From an uncultured Candidatus Poseidoniales archaeon (GTDB taxonomy: Archaea > Thermoplasmatota > Poseidoniia > Poseidoniales > Thalassarchaeaceae): a stretch of 43,695 nt of DNA. A program made the position numbers and the translations under genes. The DNA lies in assembly GCA_902573085.1 (NCBI GenBank), contig CACGHY010000008.1, positions 1-43,695 on the forward strand. Direction: 5' to 3'. A model generated the notes under the pieces. That model was not told where the DNA came from. It did not search any database and saw nothing but the letters and a program-made list of their open reading frames with translations. Below, in pieces: positions 14,968 to 23,247 of this stretch. Numbering within the stretch: the first letter of the stretch is position 1; each line of letters opens with the position of its first letter.

Positions 14968-15168
14968 TCATCCGCCTGAAGAGACGACCACCAGTTCCAA
15001 CGTGGCATCATCCTTGATGATGGACGTATGAGGAAGGATGGTCTGGCCTTGTACGGCAAGAACGGTGGAAGAGGGTATCTCCAACTTCTCCAGGACCTCG
15101 CTGATCGTAATTGGCTTGCTAGACTCCACCTCTAGTGTTTCTCCCTCGTACTGAATCTCGACTCTCAC
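14968..15168 (-). CDS. Ubiquitin-like small modifier/sulfur carrier (SAMP/ThiS/MoaD family)
   Basis: A 66-residue beta-grasp protein starting MRVEIQYEGETLEVESSK and ending VVSSGG. The C-terminal Gly-Gly is the hallmark of ThiS, MoaD, Urm1 and archaeal SAMP proteins, which are adenylated by an E1-like enzyme and then carry sulfur as a thiocarboxylate or are joined to protein lysines. Which of these roles applies cannot be read from the sequence, and no E1 or thiamine/molybdopterin synthesis gene is beside it. Start is a GTG at 15168. The fold signature ISEVLEKLEIPSSTVLAVQGQTI is in agreement with ThiS/SAMP. Confidence 0.85.
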   Translation of the reverse strand: MRVEIQYEGETLEVESSKPITISEVLEKLEIPSSTVLAVQGQTILPHTSIIKDDATLELVVVSSGG

Positions 15169-15223
15169 GAGTGGCGTGGGGCCGGGTCAGCCTTATGTCT
15201 GATTCGCAGGTGGGGAGTTCGCT

Positions 15224-15306
15224 GCCGAGATCGCATAGCCCGGTATTGCGGTGGATTCGAAATCCACTGTCCATTGGACGCGGGGGTTCAAATCCCTCTC
15301 TCGGCG
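15224..15306 (+). tRNA. tRNA-Ser (anticodon CGA)
   Basis: The acceptor arms GCCGAGA (15224-15230) and TCTCGGC (15299-15305) pair perfectly, with discriminator G at 15306, which is the serine identity base, and an encoded CCA at 15307-15309. The anticodon arm is GTGGA-TTCGAAA-TCCAC, so the anticodon is CGA (reads UCG). A long variable arm GTCC-ATT-GGAC, typical of class II tRNAs, precedes the T arm GGGGG-TTCAAAT-CCCTC. No intron is visible. Confidence 0.97.
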
Positions 15307-15367
15307 CCATCTCCGTTTCATCATGATTTAGCAGTAGGCTTTTGAACGCGATTTATTCGGGTAGATT

Positions 15368-16072
15368 ATGGAAATTGAGAGCGAGTATGGACCAGCATTT
15401 ACTATGATGACAGTGACTCTTGCACCTGGAGAGCAGATCAAGGTTGAGCCCGGAGCTATGGTAGCACAGTCCGAAGGTCTGGAGATGAAGACCGGAATGG
15501 GCAGCGGTGGAGGTTTCGGCGGCTTCATGAAGAGCATGATGAAGAGTGCCTTCGGGGGCGAGTCATTCTTCGTGAACACGTACACTGCAGGACCTTCTGG
15601 AGGATGGATATCTCTGGCTCCCTCTTCGCCTGGCGATATTGAGACATTCAACCTGGATCCGGGACAGAGTTTCTACATGCAAGGTGGTGCATTCATGGCC
15701 TCGACTATCAATGTGGATACATCAACGAAATTCCAGGGGGCCAAATCTCTGTTCTCGCGGGAGGGGGCTTTCTTCCTGCGTGCAGAGGCTGCTGATGTCC
15801 CGGGCAGAGTTTTCTTCACATCTTACGGGGCTATGAAGGAGATAGAAGTCACTCCCGACAAGCCCATCAAGATCGACAACGGTCACGTGGTGGCTTTCTC
15901 CGAGGGACTCAATTACCAAATCTCCAAGGTCAAGGGACTGGGTTCGTTCTTTTTCGGTGGAGAGGGCTTCACATTGGACTTCCATGGTTCCGGCTCAGTC
16001 TGGATTCAGACCAGGAACATCGAATCTTTAGCGAATCAGTTGATTCCTTTCATGCCAAATCGGAGCCAGTAG
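15368..16072 (+). CDS. AIM24 / TIGR00266 family protein
   Basis: The 234-residue protein shows the AIM24 (former DUF124) pattern: an N-terminal LAPGEQIKVEPGAMVAQSEGLEMKT strand-rich segment, a glycine- and methionine-rich loop (GSGGGFGGFMKSMMKSAFGGESFFVNTYTA, about 45-75), then LDPGQSFYMQGGAFMAS and a C-terminal repeat with HVVAFSEGLNYQI and GLGSFFFGGEGFTLDFHGSGSVWIQTRN. The fold is a double-stranded beta-helix-like trimer. The yeast homologue is a mitochondrial inner-membrane organisation protein; bacterial and archaeal roles are unknown. Many homologues are called mitochondrial biogenesis AIM24. It stands between tRNA-Ser and the convergent nuclease gene, alone on its strand. Confidence 0.88.
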   Translation: MEIESEYGPAFTMMTVTLAPGEQIKVEPGAMVAQSEGLEMKTGMGSGGGFGGFMKSMMKSAFGGESFFVNTYTAGPSGGWISLAPSSPGDIETFNLDPGQSFYMQGGAFMASTINVDTSTKFQGAKSLFSREGAFFLRAEAADVPGRVFFTSYGAMKEIEVTPDKPIKIDNGHVVAFSEGLNYQISKVKGLGSFFFGGEGFTLDFHGSGSVWIQTRNIESLANQLIPFMPNRSQ

Positions 16073-16074
16073 AA

Positions 16075-18021
16075 TCAGAAACCAGGCGTTTCTTCTGAGT
16101 GCCTGAGAATCACTACCCTGGCACCGGGACCTATCCTAACCTGGGGGCGTCCGGCCCATTCGCCCACCTCGCCGTTCAGTATCGCAATTTCATCGCCTCT
16201 CGTGATTGCGGCTGCAGAGACCGGGACGAACTGCTTGAACGCGACCGATGCTGCAGAGCCGGTCTTGTCCATCAACGTAATCGACCAGCGGTTAACATCC
16301 ACGCCGTTTGGGTATGCGTCTATCGACCATACCCTGCCCACCACGCTCACGCGAGTTTCCACCTCTACCACAGGGGCGGAGTCATCCTCCGAGGCCATTG
16401 ATACAGAAGAGTTCCCATCCAGGTCTATCTGCAACTGGCCTCGCCACAGGGAGGGCATCCCATCGTCGATCCTGACGCGCGAGCCTTCTGAGATCGTCCT
16501 GGTCACCCGAGTAGGGTTTCCTTGTCTGGAGGGTCTAACGCGTGCCCTGTCATAGCCATCCTGGAGGGTGAACTCCATACTGATTGTGCCGTCTTCGAGA
16601 ATCTCGGGCCCCTGGAGGCCCACGACCTCACCGATTACGCTCGCCCGGGTCTCTATCTCCCCTATCGGGGTGACGGGCCATGCATGGCCGAATCTCTCCA
16701 CCCTGGTCTCCAGGGGGAGTTCGATGTCGTGGTCCGAGCCATCGCAAATACCCCTGTAGTCGCATCTGGTGCATCTGGCCCTCTCATCGGCGTGGACAGG
16801 GGTATCGGCGGGAATCCCTCCCCTTTCGAAGAACCGTAGCGGGGAGGGTTCGGGCGGGCACTCTTCGATTGAAGGGTCCCTGGAGTGAATCTTCCTGTAG
16901 AGTCCCTCCAGCTCTGAGTCCAGGGCATCCATCTCTTCCTCCGTGGGAATGGTGACTTGCTTCACAGTCCCTGTCCCGAGGTACCAGATTTCCAAGCCCT
17001 CTACCTGCTCCTCCCTGTCGTGGGTCTCCCACCACAGCCACGCGTACATTCGAAGTTGATCGAGGTAGTCGCCTGAACGGTCGCCTTTTCCAATCGAGGC
17101 CTTGAGGTCGACGATCTTGGGGGTCCCGCTCCATCGGTAAACCATGTCGTACTCCCCCTGGAACCACTCGCCCGGGTGAGCGCTCGTTTGGGTGAAGGAC
17201 TTTGCATCAGGGTCCACGAACCAAGGTCTAGCTACCTCCCATGCCTCTGCCCATGTAATTGGGCCGCTCCCTGCTGCTGGGTGAGGCTCGTCCCATTTAC
17301 GGGGGAAACCATCGGGAGCGGGCCAGTCTTCCCTTTTGCCTGATCTCCAATCGCCCAGAGTCGGGCCCCCTCCTGACTCCATGCATGATTGGACCTCATC
17401 GAGATGCAGGTTTATCGCGGCCTCAACCATGTCCCGTCCCTCCTGCTTGTCGATGTCGTCTGCCGAGCCTACCTTATTCGGGCTGGACTCCCAGTCCGCT
17501 ATCGCAGACTCCCAGCACCTATCGAAGTGTGCGTCTGCCCTGGACGAGGCCCAGGAGTGTAGGGATTCTCGGCCATCTGGTACCGAAGACGGATCTAGTG
17601 GGGAGAGGCCGGGCCCTACCCAGAAGTCCTGGCTGTCCCAGTCCGGGGAGCCGTCTTCTGACAGAGGCGAGGTCATCGAGGAGCGTGAGTCTGCAGCCAT
17701 CAGAGTGGGGGACTCCCTCAGAACCCTGCATACGCACTCTTCTACAGCGTTTCCTCTCAGAATCTGGGGGGGAAGGGGCGATTTTAGTCTGGCCATCCAG
17801 CCGTAGTACCACAGCCTGGGGCACTTCCTCCATGCATTGACCTGGGATGCGGAGAGCCTCCGGTACGGGTTCACCTTGGGGTTCTCGGGGTCTGGCCTCC
17901 TGACCGGCACAGTGCCTTTTCGGAGTCGGGGACATATCAACTTGAGGAGGGTTAAGAGGCCGAAAAGCCACCTAGGCTGTGTCCAGAGTTCTTCAATGGC
18001 CCTACTCCTCTTCGAAACCAT
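16075..18021 (-). CDS. Fe-S RecB/Cas4-like PD-(D/E)XK nuclease with two C-terminal OB-fold domains
   Basis: A 648-residue protein. SASQVNAWRKCPRLWYYGW (57-75) is the usual RecB-family N-terminal motif with Cys67. The nuclease core follows after a long acidic insert: GEYDMVYRW (Asp292), IVDLKAS (Asp305-x-Lys307) and DQLRMYAWLW (Gln322, Tyr326). Then CTRCDYRGIC gives Cys417, Cys420 and Cys426, which with Cys67 make the four-cysteine iron-sulfur site of Cas4, AddB and Dna2 nucleases. The rest is two similar beta-rich modules starting ETRASVIGEVVGLQG (457) and ETRVSVVGRVWSI (555), which I read as OB folds for single-stranded DNA. A role in DNA end resection or repair is likely, as no cas gene is present. 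The start overlaps the end of the radical SAM gene by 20 bases, so it is the last gene of a three-gene operon. Confidence 0.8.
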   Translation of the reverse strand: MVSKRSRAIEELWTQPRWLFGLLTLLKLICPRLRKGTVPVRRPDPENPKVNPYRRLSASQVNAWRKCPRLWYYGWMARLKSPLPPQILRGNAVEECVCRVLRESPTLMAADSRSSMTSPLSEDGSPDWDSQDFWVGPGLSPLDPSSVPDGRESLHSWASSRADAHFDRCWESAIADWESSPNKVGSADDIDKQEGRDMVEAAINLHLDEVQSCMESGGGPTLGDWRSGKREDWPAPDGFPRKWDEPHPAAGSGPITWAEAWEVARPWFVDPDAKSFTQTSAHPGEWFQGEYDMVYRWSGTPKIVDLKASIGKGDRSGDYLDQLRMYAWLWWETHDREEQVEGLEIWYLGTGTVKQVTIPTEEEMDALDSELEGLYRKIHSRDPSIEECPPEPSPLRFFERGGIPADTPVHADERARCTRCDYRGICDGSDHDIELPLETRVERFGHAWPVTPIGEIETRASVIGEVVGLQGPEILEDGTISMEFTLQDGYDRARVRPSRQGNPTRVTRTISEGSRVRIDDGMPSLWRGQLQIDLDGNSSVSMASEDDSAPVVEVETRVSVVGRVWSIDAYPNGVDVNRWSITLMDKTGSAASVAFKQFVPVSAAAITRGDEIAILNGEVGEWAGRPQVRIGPGARVVILRHSEETPGF

Positions 18022-19141
18022 TCAGCCTTACTGCCGTGACTTCGGTCCTCTCGTGAGTAGGCAGCACCTCGATCATGAAAACGGGGTCTTCGATCTCGTC
18101 GGCTATATCCTCGGCTATGACCAGGGGCATCTCAATCCTTGAGTTCTCCTCGTCCCAGAGAAGGAACCTATGCGGCAGTCCAGTCTCTTGGGCAATTTCC
18201 GAAATCCAATCGTCCTTTGAACTCTCATCGGCATCGATCGCCCCGAAAATCAGAGTGCCATCCTCGGTCAGTACCTCGTGAGGGGATATCGTGGACTCTC
18301 CCCTTCTGAGGAACCTGCGCCTGAGTTGTCCGGCGTCCTTGAATACTGCAGTACAGAACTTGAGGTGGAATCCGTACGGTTCCCGGGTACCACCATCCAA
18401 TGGGTCGGGCAGACCCTGCTCTGCAGCATTTACTCGTGACTTCATGTCCACCGCCAGCTCGTTGGATCCAGAGGCCCCGGCAGTTATCTCCGTGGAGAGG
18501 TTGAAGCCCCTAAGCTCCATGTTCTCGTGGTTTCCCACCGTGATCTCCAGTTCGTTGAGGTTCAGGAACGAGATATCGAAGGATCGCAATTCCTCCAGTA
18601 GGGATAGTAGCTCCTCTCTCTTGTCAGGCTCACATGGAATCTCCACCCCGGTTAGAATCCCTGATTCGGAGCATGCCGAGATGGTCGAACGATACCTCTC
18701 GGCATCCAGACCAAGAAGGTGGAACCTTATCTCATCTAGTCCGGCATCTGCAAACTTCCTTGCCAGTTCGGGATTGAATGGAATACTTGTGTACATGTGA
18801 AGATGGAAGCCAGGGCCGAATTCGGACTTCAACCGAGATATCCCCTCAAGTGTTCTCTCCCTGGCCATTAGGGGGTCTCCACCGGTAATTCCGGCTCCCG
18901 TGGCTCTCATCGCCCTAGCCTCCTCAATGACCTCTTCGAAGGTCTCGCACCTCCGCTCATTGGCGAACATCCAGTCGATGTCCCTCCGAGTCTCCGAAAG
19001 GGGGCAGTAGTCGCACTGCCAGTGACAGTTCCCCGTGATGAAGAGGACCAGTTTGCTGCCCATCTGGCATTGGATGCACCCCTCCGTGTCCGAGAGGTCA
19101 GGCGCATCTGCGAGATTGGGTATCTGAGGGAGGGTCATCAT
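18002..19141 (-). CDS. Radical SAM protein (COG2108-like, pyruvate-formate-lyase-activase related)
   Basis: The 379-residue protein carries the radical SAM cluster motif GNCHWQCDYC (Cys39, Cys43, Cys46) after an extra GCIQCQ pair (Cys22, Cys25). ITGGDPLM is the SAM-binding glycine motif, and HMYTSIPFNPELARKFADAGLDEIRFHLLG is the next strand region of the TIM barrel. These match a mainly archaeal group described as related to pyruvate-formate-lyase activating enzymes. Its substrate is unknown. Two nearby cysteines at 22 and 25 might bind a second cluster or metal. The ATG at 19141 overlaps the stop of pdxT, and its own end overlaps the nuclease start, so pdxT, this gene and the nuclease form one operon. 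Confidence 0.85.
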   Translation of the reverse strand: MMTLPQIPNLADAPDLSDTEGCIQCQMGSKLVLFITGNCHWQCDYCPLSETRRDIDWMFANERRCETFEEVIEEARAMRATGAGITGGDPLMARERTLEGISRLKSEFGPGFHLHMYTSIPFNPELARKFADAGLDEIRFHLLGLDAERYRSTISACSESGILTGVEIPCEPDKREELLSLLEELRSFDISFLNLNELEITVGNHENMELRGFNLSTEITAGASGSNELAVDMKSRVNAAEQGLPDPLDGGTREPYGFHLKFCTAVFKDAGQLRRRFLRRGESTISPHEVLTEDGTLIFGAIDADESSKDDWISEIAQETGLPHRFLLWDEENSRIEMPLVIAEDIADEIEDPVFMIEVLPTHERTEVTAVRLNGFEEE

Positions 19142-19749
19142 TCTGAGTCAGCCTCGAGTTTCTCCGCGGTTCTGAGGAGCCATTCGTGGAACCCAGAGTC
19201 TCCGGACAATTCCGGATGGAAGGAAAGGGCCATGCGGTTGTTCGTCATTACCCCAACGACCTCATTGCCTAATTTAGCCGTGACCTGCGCCTTGCCACCA
19301 GAAGAAGTGAATCTAGGGGCCCTGATGAAAACCCCGGGGAACTCACGCCCCAGAGCCACTGCCTCTATGCTGGACTGGAATGAGTCGGCTTGAGTTCCAA
19401 AGCCGTTCCTCTCGATCTTTGCATCGACCAGGGAGTCGCCGCCGTCTCCTGGGTCGGCCAATAGGATGGCACCGGCACAAGTGCCCAGCACTGGCCTTTC
19501 TGTGTCGGACCTTATCCAATCGAAGACAGCTGGAAGGAGGGAGGACACCGGGTCATTCCCTGTCAGCCTCATGGTTGTTGACTCTCCCCCGGGCATCACG
19601 ATCGCATGGGGTTCAGAGGAATCCAGGTCTGAGGATTTCCTCAACTCGTGTATCTCGATATCTATCCCGGTCTCTGTTGAAGCCCGCTCAAGGGCCGCAA
19701 TATGCGAGTGACGAGCGCCTTGGAGCATCACTAGGCCGATACGGAGCAC
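19138..19749 (-). CDS. pdxT: Pyridoxal 5'-phosphate synthase glutaminase subunit PdxT
   Basis: PdxT releases ammonia from glutamine for PdxS, which builds vitamin B6 (PLP). In this 203-residue protein MLQGARHSHIAAL is the family N-terminus, MPGGESTTM (52-60) the oxyanion region, GTCAGAILLA (89-98) contains nucleophile Cys91, and FHPEL holds His178 and Glu180 of the triad. The start is the GTG at 19749: it gives VLRIGLVMLQG, the usual beginning, while the longer open frame upstream lacks family character and would overlap the divergent serC. PdxS is not in this window. It is the first gene of the operon with the radical SAM and nuclease genes. Confidence 0.92.
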   Translation of the reverse strand: MLRIGLVMLQGARHSHIAALERASTETGIDIEIHELRKSSDLDSSEPHAIVMPGGESTTMRLTGNDPVSSLLPAVFDWIRSDTERPVLGTCAGAILLADPGDGGDSLVDAKIERNGFGTQADSFQSSIEAVALGREFPGVFIRAPRFTSSGGKAQVTAKLGNEVVGVMTNNRMALSFHPELSGDSGFHEWLLRTAEKLEADSE

Positions 19750-19823
19750 GATTCGGCGGCAGGACAACGAGAAATGAACCCTATTGCTCCTCCGATGGCC
19801 TGAAAGACCGACCGTGGCCCCGA

Positions 19824-20921
19824 ATGGGTATGGGGCCATCGGGTCGCATCCACAACTTCGGCGCTGGTCCTGCCGTTCTCCCCCTCGAGGTCGTAGAAGA
19901 GGTAGCAAAAACCCTCCCCAACTTAGGCGGAAGCGGATTCGGACTGATGGAGGTGTCCCATAGGAGCCAGACCTTCCAGGATGTTATTGACTCGGCCATG
20001 TCCAGGCTCAGGAGGTTGATTGCCATCCCCGATGATTACGAGGTCCTTTTCCTCCAAGGAGGCGCCTCGACCCAGTTCTACATGAGTGCACTGAACCTGA
20101 TGAGCGAGGGCGGGATTGTTGACTACCTGGTCACAGGCATCTGGTCGAAGAAGGCGCTGGTGGAGGCCAATAGGATCGGGGACGCGAGGGCCGTTTGGGA
20201 CGATTCCGGCAATGGTTTCAGGAGCGTACCTAGTGACGGCGATTATTCCGTGAGGGACGGTGCTGAGTACCTTCACTACACGTCCAACAACACGCTATTC
20301 GGCACTCAGTTCCACCACCTCCCCGATAGTGGCGGCAAGCCCAGGGTGGTTGACGCCAGCTCGGATATCTGCGGCGCCAAGATCGACGTTTCGGAGCACG
20401 ATCTGATTTACGCTGGTGCCCAGAAGAACCTCGGCCCGAGCGGAGTGACCGTGGTAATCCTCTCTCCTTGGGCGTCTGGCAGGCGCAAGGAAGGACTGCC
20501 CACAATGCTGGACTACCAGACGCACATCTCGAAGGGATCAATGTTCAACACCCCCAACACGTTCGGGATTTTCGTCCTGGACAGGGTCCTGGCATGGGTC
20601 GAGAGAAACGGAGGGCTGGAGGGCGCCATAGGCAGGAACAGCGAGAAGTCAGGAGTTCTGTACGACATACTCGACTCCAGCGACTTCTGGAGGCCGCATG
20701 CCGACTCCGGCTGCAGGTCGATGATGAACGTGACATGGAGGCTGGCTGATGAGACCCTGGAGCAGGTCTTCCTGGAGGAGGCCGGGGACAGCGGGATGGG
20801 CGGCCTGAAGGGCCACCGCAGCGTCGGGGGAATCAGGGCCAGCCTGTACAACGGGTGCCCCATCGAGAGCGTGGAAGCGCTCGCATCCTTCATGACGGAC
20901 TTCGAGAGTCGCCACGGATGA
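19824..20921 (+). CDS. serC: Phosphoserine aminotransferase SerC
   Basis: SerC converts 3-phosphohydroxypyruvate and glutamate to phosphoserine in serine synthesis and uses PLP. The protein starts MGMGPSGRIHNFGAGPAVLP, has EVSHRSQTFQDV and LQGGASTQFYMSALNLM early, the PLP lysine Lys201 in YAGAQKNLGPSG, SMFNTPNTFGIFV, and the C-terminal GLKGHRSVGGIRASLYNGCP. Its 365 residues match the usual 360. The open frame extends upstream to 19380 but that part is antisense to pdxT and not SerC-like; ATG 19824 (or 19830) is the start. The gene is divergent from pdxT, with 74 bases between, and its stop overlaps the ATG of deoC. Confidence 0.95.
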   Translation: MGMGPSGRIHNFGAGPAVLPLEVVEEVAKTLPNLGGSGFGLMEVSHRSQTFQDVIDSAMSRLRRLIAIPDDYEVLFLQGGASTQFYMSALNLMSEGGIVDYLVTGIWSKKALVEANRIGDARAVWDDSGNGFRSVPSDGDYSVRDGAEYLHYTSNNTLFGTQFHHLPDSGGKPRVVDASSDICGAKIDVSEHDLIYAGAQKNLGPSGVTVVILSPWASGRRKEGLPTMLDYQTHISKGSMFNTPNTFGIFVLDRVLAWVERNGGLEGAIGRNSEKSGVLYDILDSSDFWRPHADSGCRSMMNVTWRLADETLEQVFLEEAGDSGMGGLKGHRSVGGIRASLYNGCPIESVEALASFMTDFESRHG

Positions 20922-21649
20922 GTGGGACCATGGAAGCGAGGGAGATCCTCGAACTGGTTGACCTGACCCTGTTGGACAGGAGCGCGTCCGAGGAGGATAT
21001 TGCGAGTCTCTGCAGAGTCGCGAACGAACAGGGCACGGCTGCCGTCTGCGTCTTCCCCGAACACGCACAATTAGCCAGGAGGCATCTGGAAGAGAGGGTC
21101 TCCGTGGCAGTTGTGGCGGGGGGTTTTCCCGAGGGGACCGAATCTTCGGAGGATGTCTCCTTGGCCATAGCAGAGGCCGTCTCATCGGGTGCTGACGAGA
21201 TTGACTGCGTGCTGGAGCCCAGAGACTCGGGGGACTTCCCCGGGCATGAGGAGTTGGCCAAGCTGATAGCGATGCGCGAAGCCTCCTCCGGACTTGTCCT
21301 CAAGGTGATTGTCGAGACGCCGATGCTTGGAGATAGGCAGATCAGGGCAGTCGCAAGGATGGCCCTCTCGACGGGGGCGGACTTCGTCAAGACATGCACG
21401 GGAAAGCGCGGCCCCTGCTCAGACCAGCATGCCGAGATACTGGCGGATGAGGTGAGCAGGCACTGCCTCTCGTTCGAGGGCTCCCCTGGCATCAAGCTGT
21501 CAGGCGGCATCTCGAGAAGGGAGGATGCGGAGAGGCTGGTAGGGCTGGTAATGTCGAGGGACGAGTCGATTTCTGGGGCGGGGAGGCTCCGAATAGGGGC
21601 ATCGTCGCTGGTGGATGACATCGTCGGTGGTGGGCTCGGCAGGAATTGA
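20918..21649 (+). CDS. deoC: Deoxyribose-phosphate aldolase DeoC
   Basis: DeoC cleaves 2-deoxyribose 5-phosphate to glyceraldehyde 3-phosphate and acetaldehyde. Of 243 residues, FVKTCTGKRG (156-165) contains the Schiff-base Lys158, GIKLSGGIS (191-199) the second active lysine Lys193, and EIDCVLE (94-100) Asp96. The ATG at 20918 overlaps the serC stop (ATGA), so the two are translated together. The final codons (GLGRN) and stop run 19 bases into the 3' end of tRNA-Val on the opposite strand, an uncommon overlap. The motif wording is canonical, so the enzyme should be active. Confidence 0.94.
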   Translation: MSGTMEAREILELVDLTLLDRSASEEDIASLCRVANEQGTAAVCVFPEHAQLARRHLEERVSVAVVAGGFPEGTESSEDVSLAIAEAVSSGADEIDCVLEPRDSGDFPGHEELAKLIAMREASSGLVLKVIVETPMLGDRQIRAVARMALSTGADFVKTCTGKRGPCSDQHAEILADEVSRHCLSFEGSPGIKLSGGISRREDAERLVGLVMSRDESISGAGRLRIGASSLVDDIVGGGLGRN

Positions 21650-21703
21650 ACCTGCGATCTTCGCCGTGTGAAGGCGACGTCATAACCCCTAGACCACGAG
21701 CCC
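21631..21703 (-). tRNA. tRNA-Val (anticodon CAC)
   Basis: On the minus strand GGGCTCG and CGAGCCC form the acceptor stem with discriminator A at 21631. The D arm is GTCT-AGGGGTTA-TGAC, the anticodon arm TCGCC-TTCACAC-GGCGA (anticodon CAC, reads GUG), and the T arm GCAGG-TTCAATT-CCTGC. No intron and no encoded CCA. Its 3' end overlaps the last 19 bases of deoC. Confidence 0.97.
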
Positions 21704-21798
21704 GGCCTTTTCGCCAGCAATCTCCCGCGCATAAGATTGGTGACGGAGGGGCATCATCGCCACGCGGGGGTCATAAGAGGCACAGGGCTCGGAAACTC

Positions 21799-23247
21799 GT
21801 GGCAGAGGGCTTCGATACGGGAGTTCTGAGAGAGCGGGATACCTGGAAGGCATTCGGCATCGGCATCGTCCTCTTCTGCATCATCGCATATGCATCGCTG
21901 TCCATATTCGGACTGTCTTCGTCCATCTACGGAGTCTCTGAGGATGCAGAGCAAGTCCCGGAGTTCGAGGTGATGACGATGAACAGGACTGGCATAGACG
22001 ACTCCATCCCTCTCGAAGATGGGATGGTGAAACTCTCGGACCTCAGAGGAAGCGTAGTCATCCTCGATTTCACTGCTGTAGACTGCCAAAACTGCCACTA
22101 CGTGCAGAGCCACATGGAGGACAGCCTGGGCTCTTGGCAGTCGCTGAGCTCGGAGTACCCTGTAGTGGCACTTTCAATCGGGTCATGGTACCGGTACGAG
22201 TCATTCGAACGAATCAACGACACGTTCGGCGACCCTTCGTCTAGCAAGCACATGCCCTGGCCAGTGGCTAACGGCGCTTCGGACTCGATAATACTCGAGA
22301 ATGGAACAAGGGGTGATATCGTCGAGTACTACGCGGCTCAGAACCTCCCCCTGGTGTACGTGATCGACCACGAGGGGTACGTGGTGGCCAAGGAGGGGAC
22401 GGGGACCCCCCTCGACGGTTGGAGGGCCTTCGACCGGGCAGTTGAGAGGGCGATAGAGGGGGATGCGGAGAGCCTCAGGTTCGGAATCGAGAAGGCTGAC
22501 AGGTCGTTCTACGGGGTCTTCGTGATCGGCCTCTTCCTCGGGGTCCTAGTCTACTTCTCGCCGTGCGCCTTCCCCGTTCTTCCGTCCTACATCAGCTACT
22601 GCCTCAGCCTCGGGGTCAGGGAGGACGAGCTCCGCGAGGAAGGCAAGTTGGAGGGGGCCGCCCCCAGCCCCTTCGAGGTGGGGGTGTTCGCCGCTCTGGG
22701 GCAGCTGACCTTCTTCGGAACGGTGGGGATAGTGATCTTCGGGCTGGACGAGTTCCTGAACCTGTCAGGGGTCCTGCATGACATTGCCGTGGGGATCGCG
22801 CTCCTCCTGGTCGTGCTGGGGGTCCTGATGCTCTTGGGTTGGACGGCCCACATACTCTCCGGGGTGCAGAGGCTACTGGACAGGCACATGACCACTGAGG
22901 AGGACGACAGGTTCACCCCCAGGCGGAACATGTACCTGTGGGGTATCGGCTACAGCGCCGCGTCAGTGGATTGCACCGCAGCAGCGGTCTTCCCGTTCAT
23001 CGCATGGCTAGCCGTAGTCGGGGAGGGAGCCCTCCTGATGGGCATGGGCGGGCTGATCATCTCGGTCTCGCTACTGATGATCGGAGTCACCTCGATGGTC
23101 GGAATGGGGAGGGGGGCGATGGTCGACTCGCTGAGGAGGAACTCCCCCCTGGTCAAGGCAACCGGGTCCTGGATGATGATGTTCGCAGGCATCGGGCTAC
23201 TCGCCTACCTGACCCAGCCGGATATCGTAGCGGGAATGATCGGCTAG
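21799..23247 (+). CDS. Thioredoxin domain fused to CcdA/DsbD-type transmembrane reductase
   Basis: About 482 residues from a GTG at 21799. After a first membrane helix (about 19-40) comes an extracytoplasmic thioredoxin-like domain with FTAVDCQNCH (Cys96-x-x-Cys99) and LPLVYVIDHEGYVV, then six to eight membrane helices with the CcdA hallmarks YFSPCAFPVLPSY (Cys256) and ASVDCTAAAVFPF. CcdA passes electrons across the membrane from cytoplasmic thioredoxin, and the fused domain would deliver them outside for disulfide reduction or cytochrome c assembly. The longer open frame reaching 21646 crosses tRNA-Val and cannot be real. The order thioredoxin-then-membrane is the reverse of E. coli DsbD's C-terminal thioredoxin. 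Confidence 0.85.
   Translation: MAEGFDTGVLRERDTWKAFGIGIVLFCIIAYASLSIFGLSSSIYGVSEDAEQVPEFEVMTMNRTGIDDSIPLEDGMVKLSDLRGSVVILDFTAVDCQNCHYVQSHMEDSLGSWQSLSSEYPVVALSIGSWYRYESFERINDTFGDPSSSKHMPWPVANGASDSIILENGTRGDIVEYYAAQNLPLVYVIDHEGYVVAKEGTGTPLDGWRAFDRAVERAIEGDAESLRFGIEKADRSFYGVFVIGLFLGVLVYFSPCAFPVLPSYISYCLSLGVREDELREEGKLEGAAPSPFEVGVFAALGQLTFFGTVGIVIFGLDEFLNLSGVLHDIAVGIALLLVVLGVLMLLGWTAHILSGVQRLLDRHMTTEEDDRFTPRRNMYLWGIGYSAASVDCTAAAVFPFIAWLAVVGEGALLMGMGGLIISVSLLMIGVTSMVGMGRGAMVDSLRRNSPLVKATGSWMMMFAGIGLLAYLTQPDIVAGMIG

Noticed and set aside
15119-15310. Minus-strand frame beginning MAPREGFEPP
   Set aside because: It is the antisense of tRNA-Ser; the REGFEPP-type peptide is a well-known false translation across tRNA genes.
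19380-19823. N-terminal extension of SerC
   Set aside because: Antisense to pdxT with Arg/Ser-rich composition; SerC homology starts at about 19824.
20890-21732. 280-codon minus-strand frame containing SRGYDVAFTRRRSQVQFLP
   Set aside because: It runs through tRNA-Val and is antisense to deoC; the peptide is another known tRNA translation artefact.
21646-21798. Upstream extension of the thioredoxin-CcdA gene
   Set aside because: It would cross tRNA-Val and has no membrane or family character; GTG 21799 is a better start.
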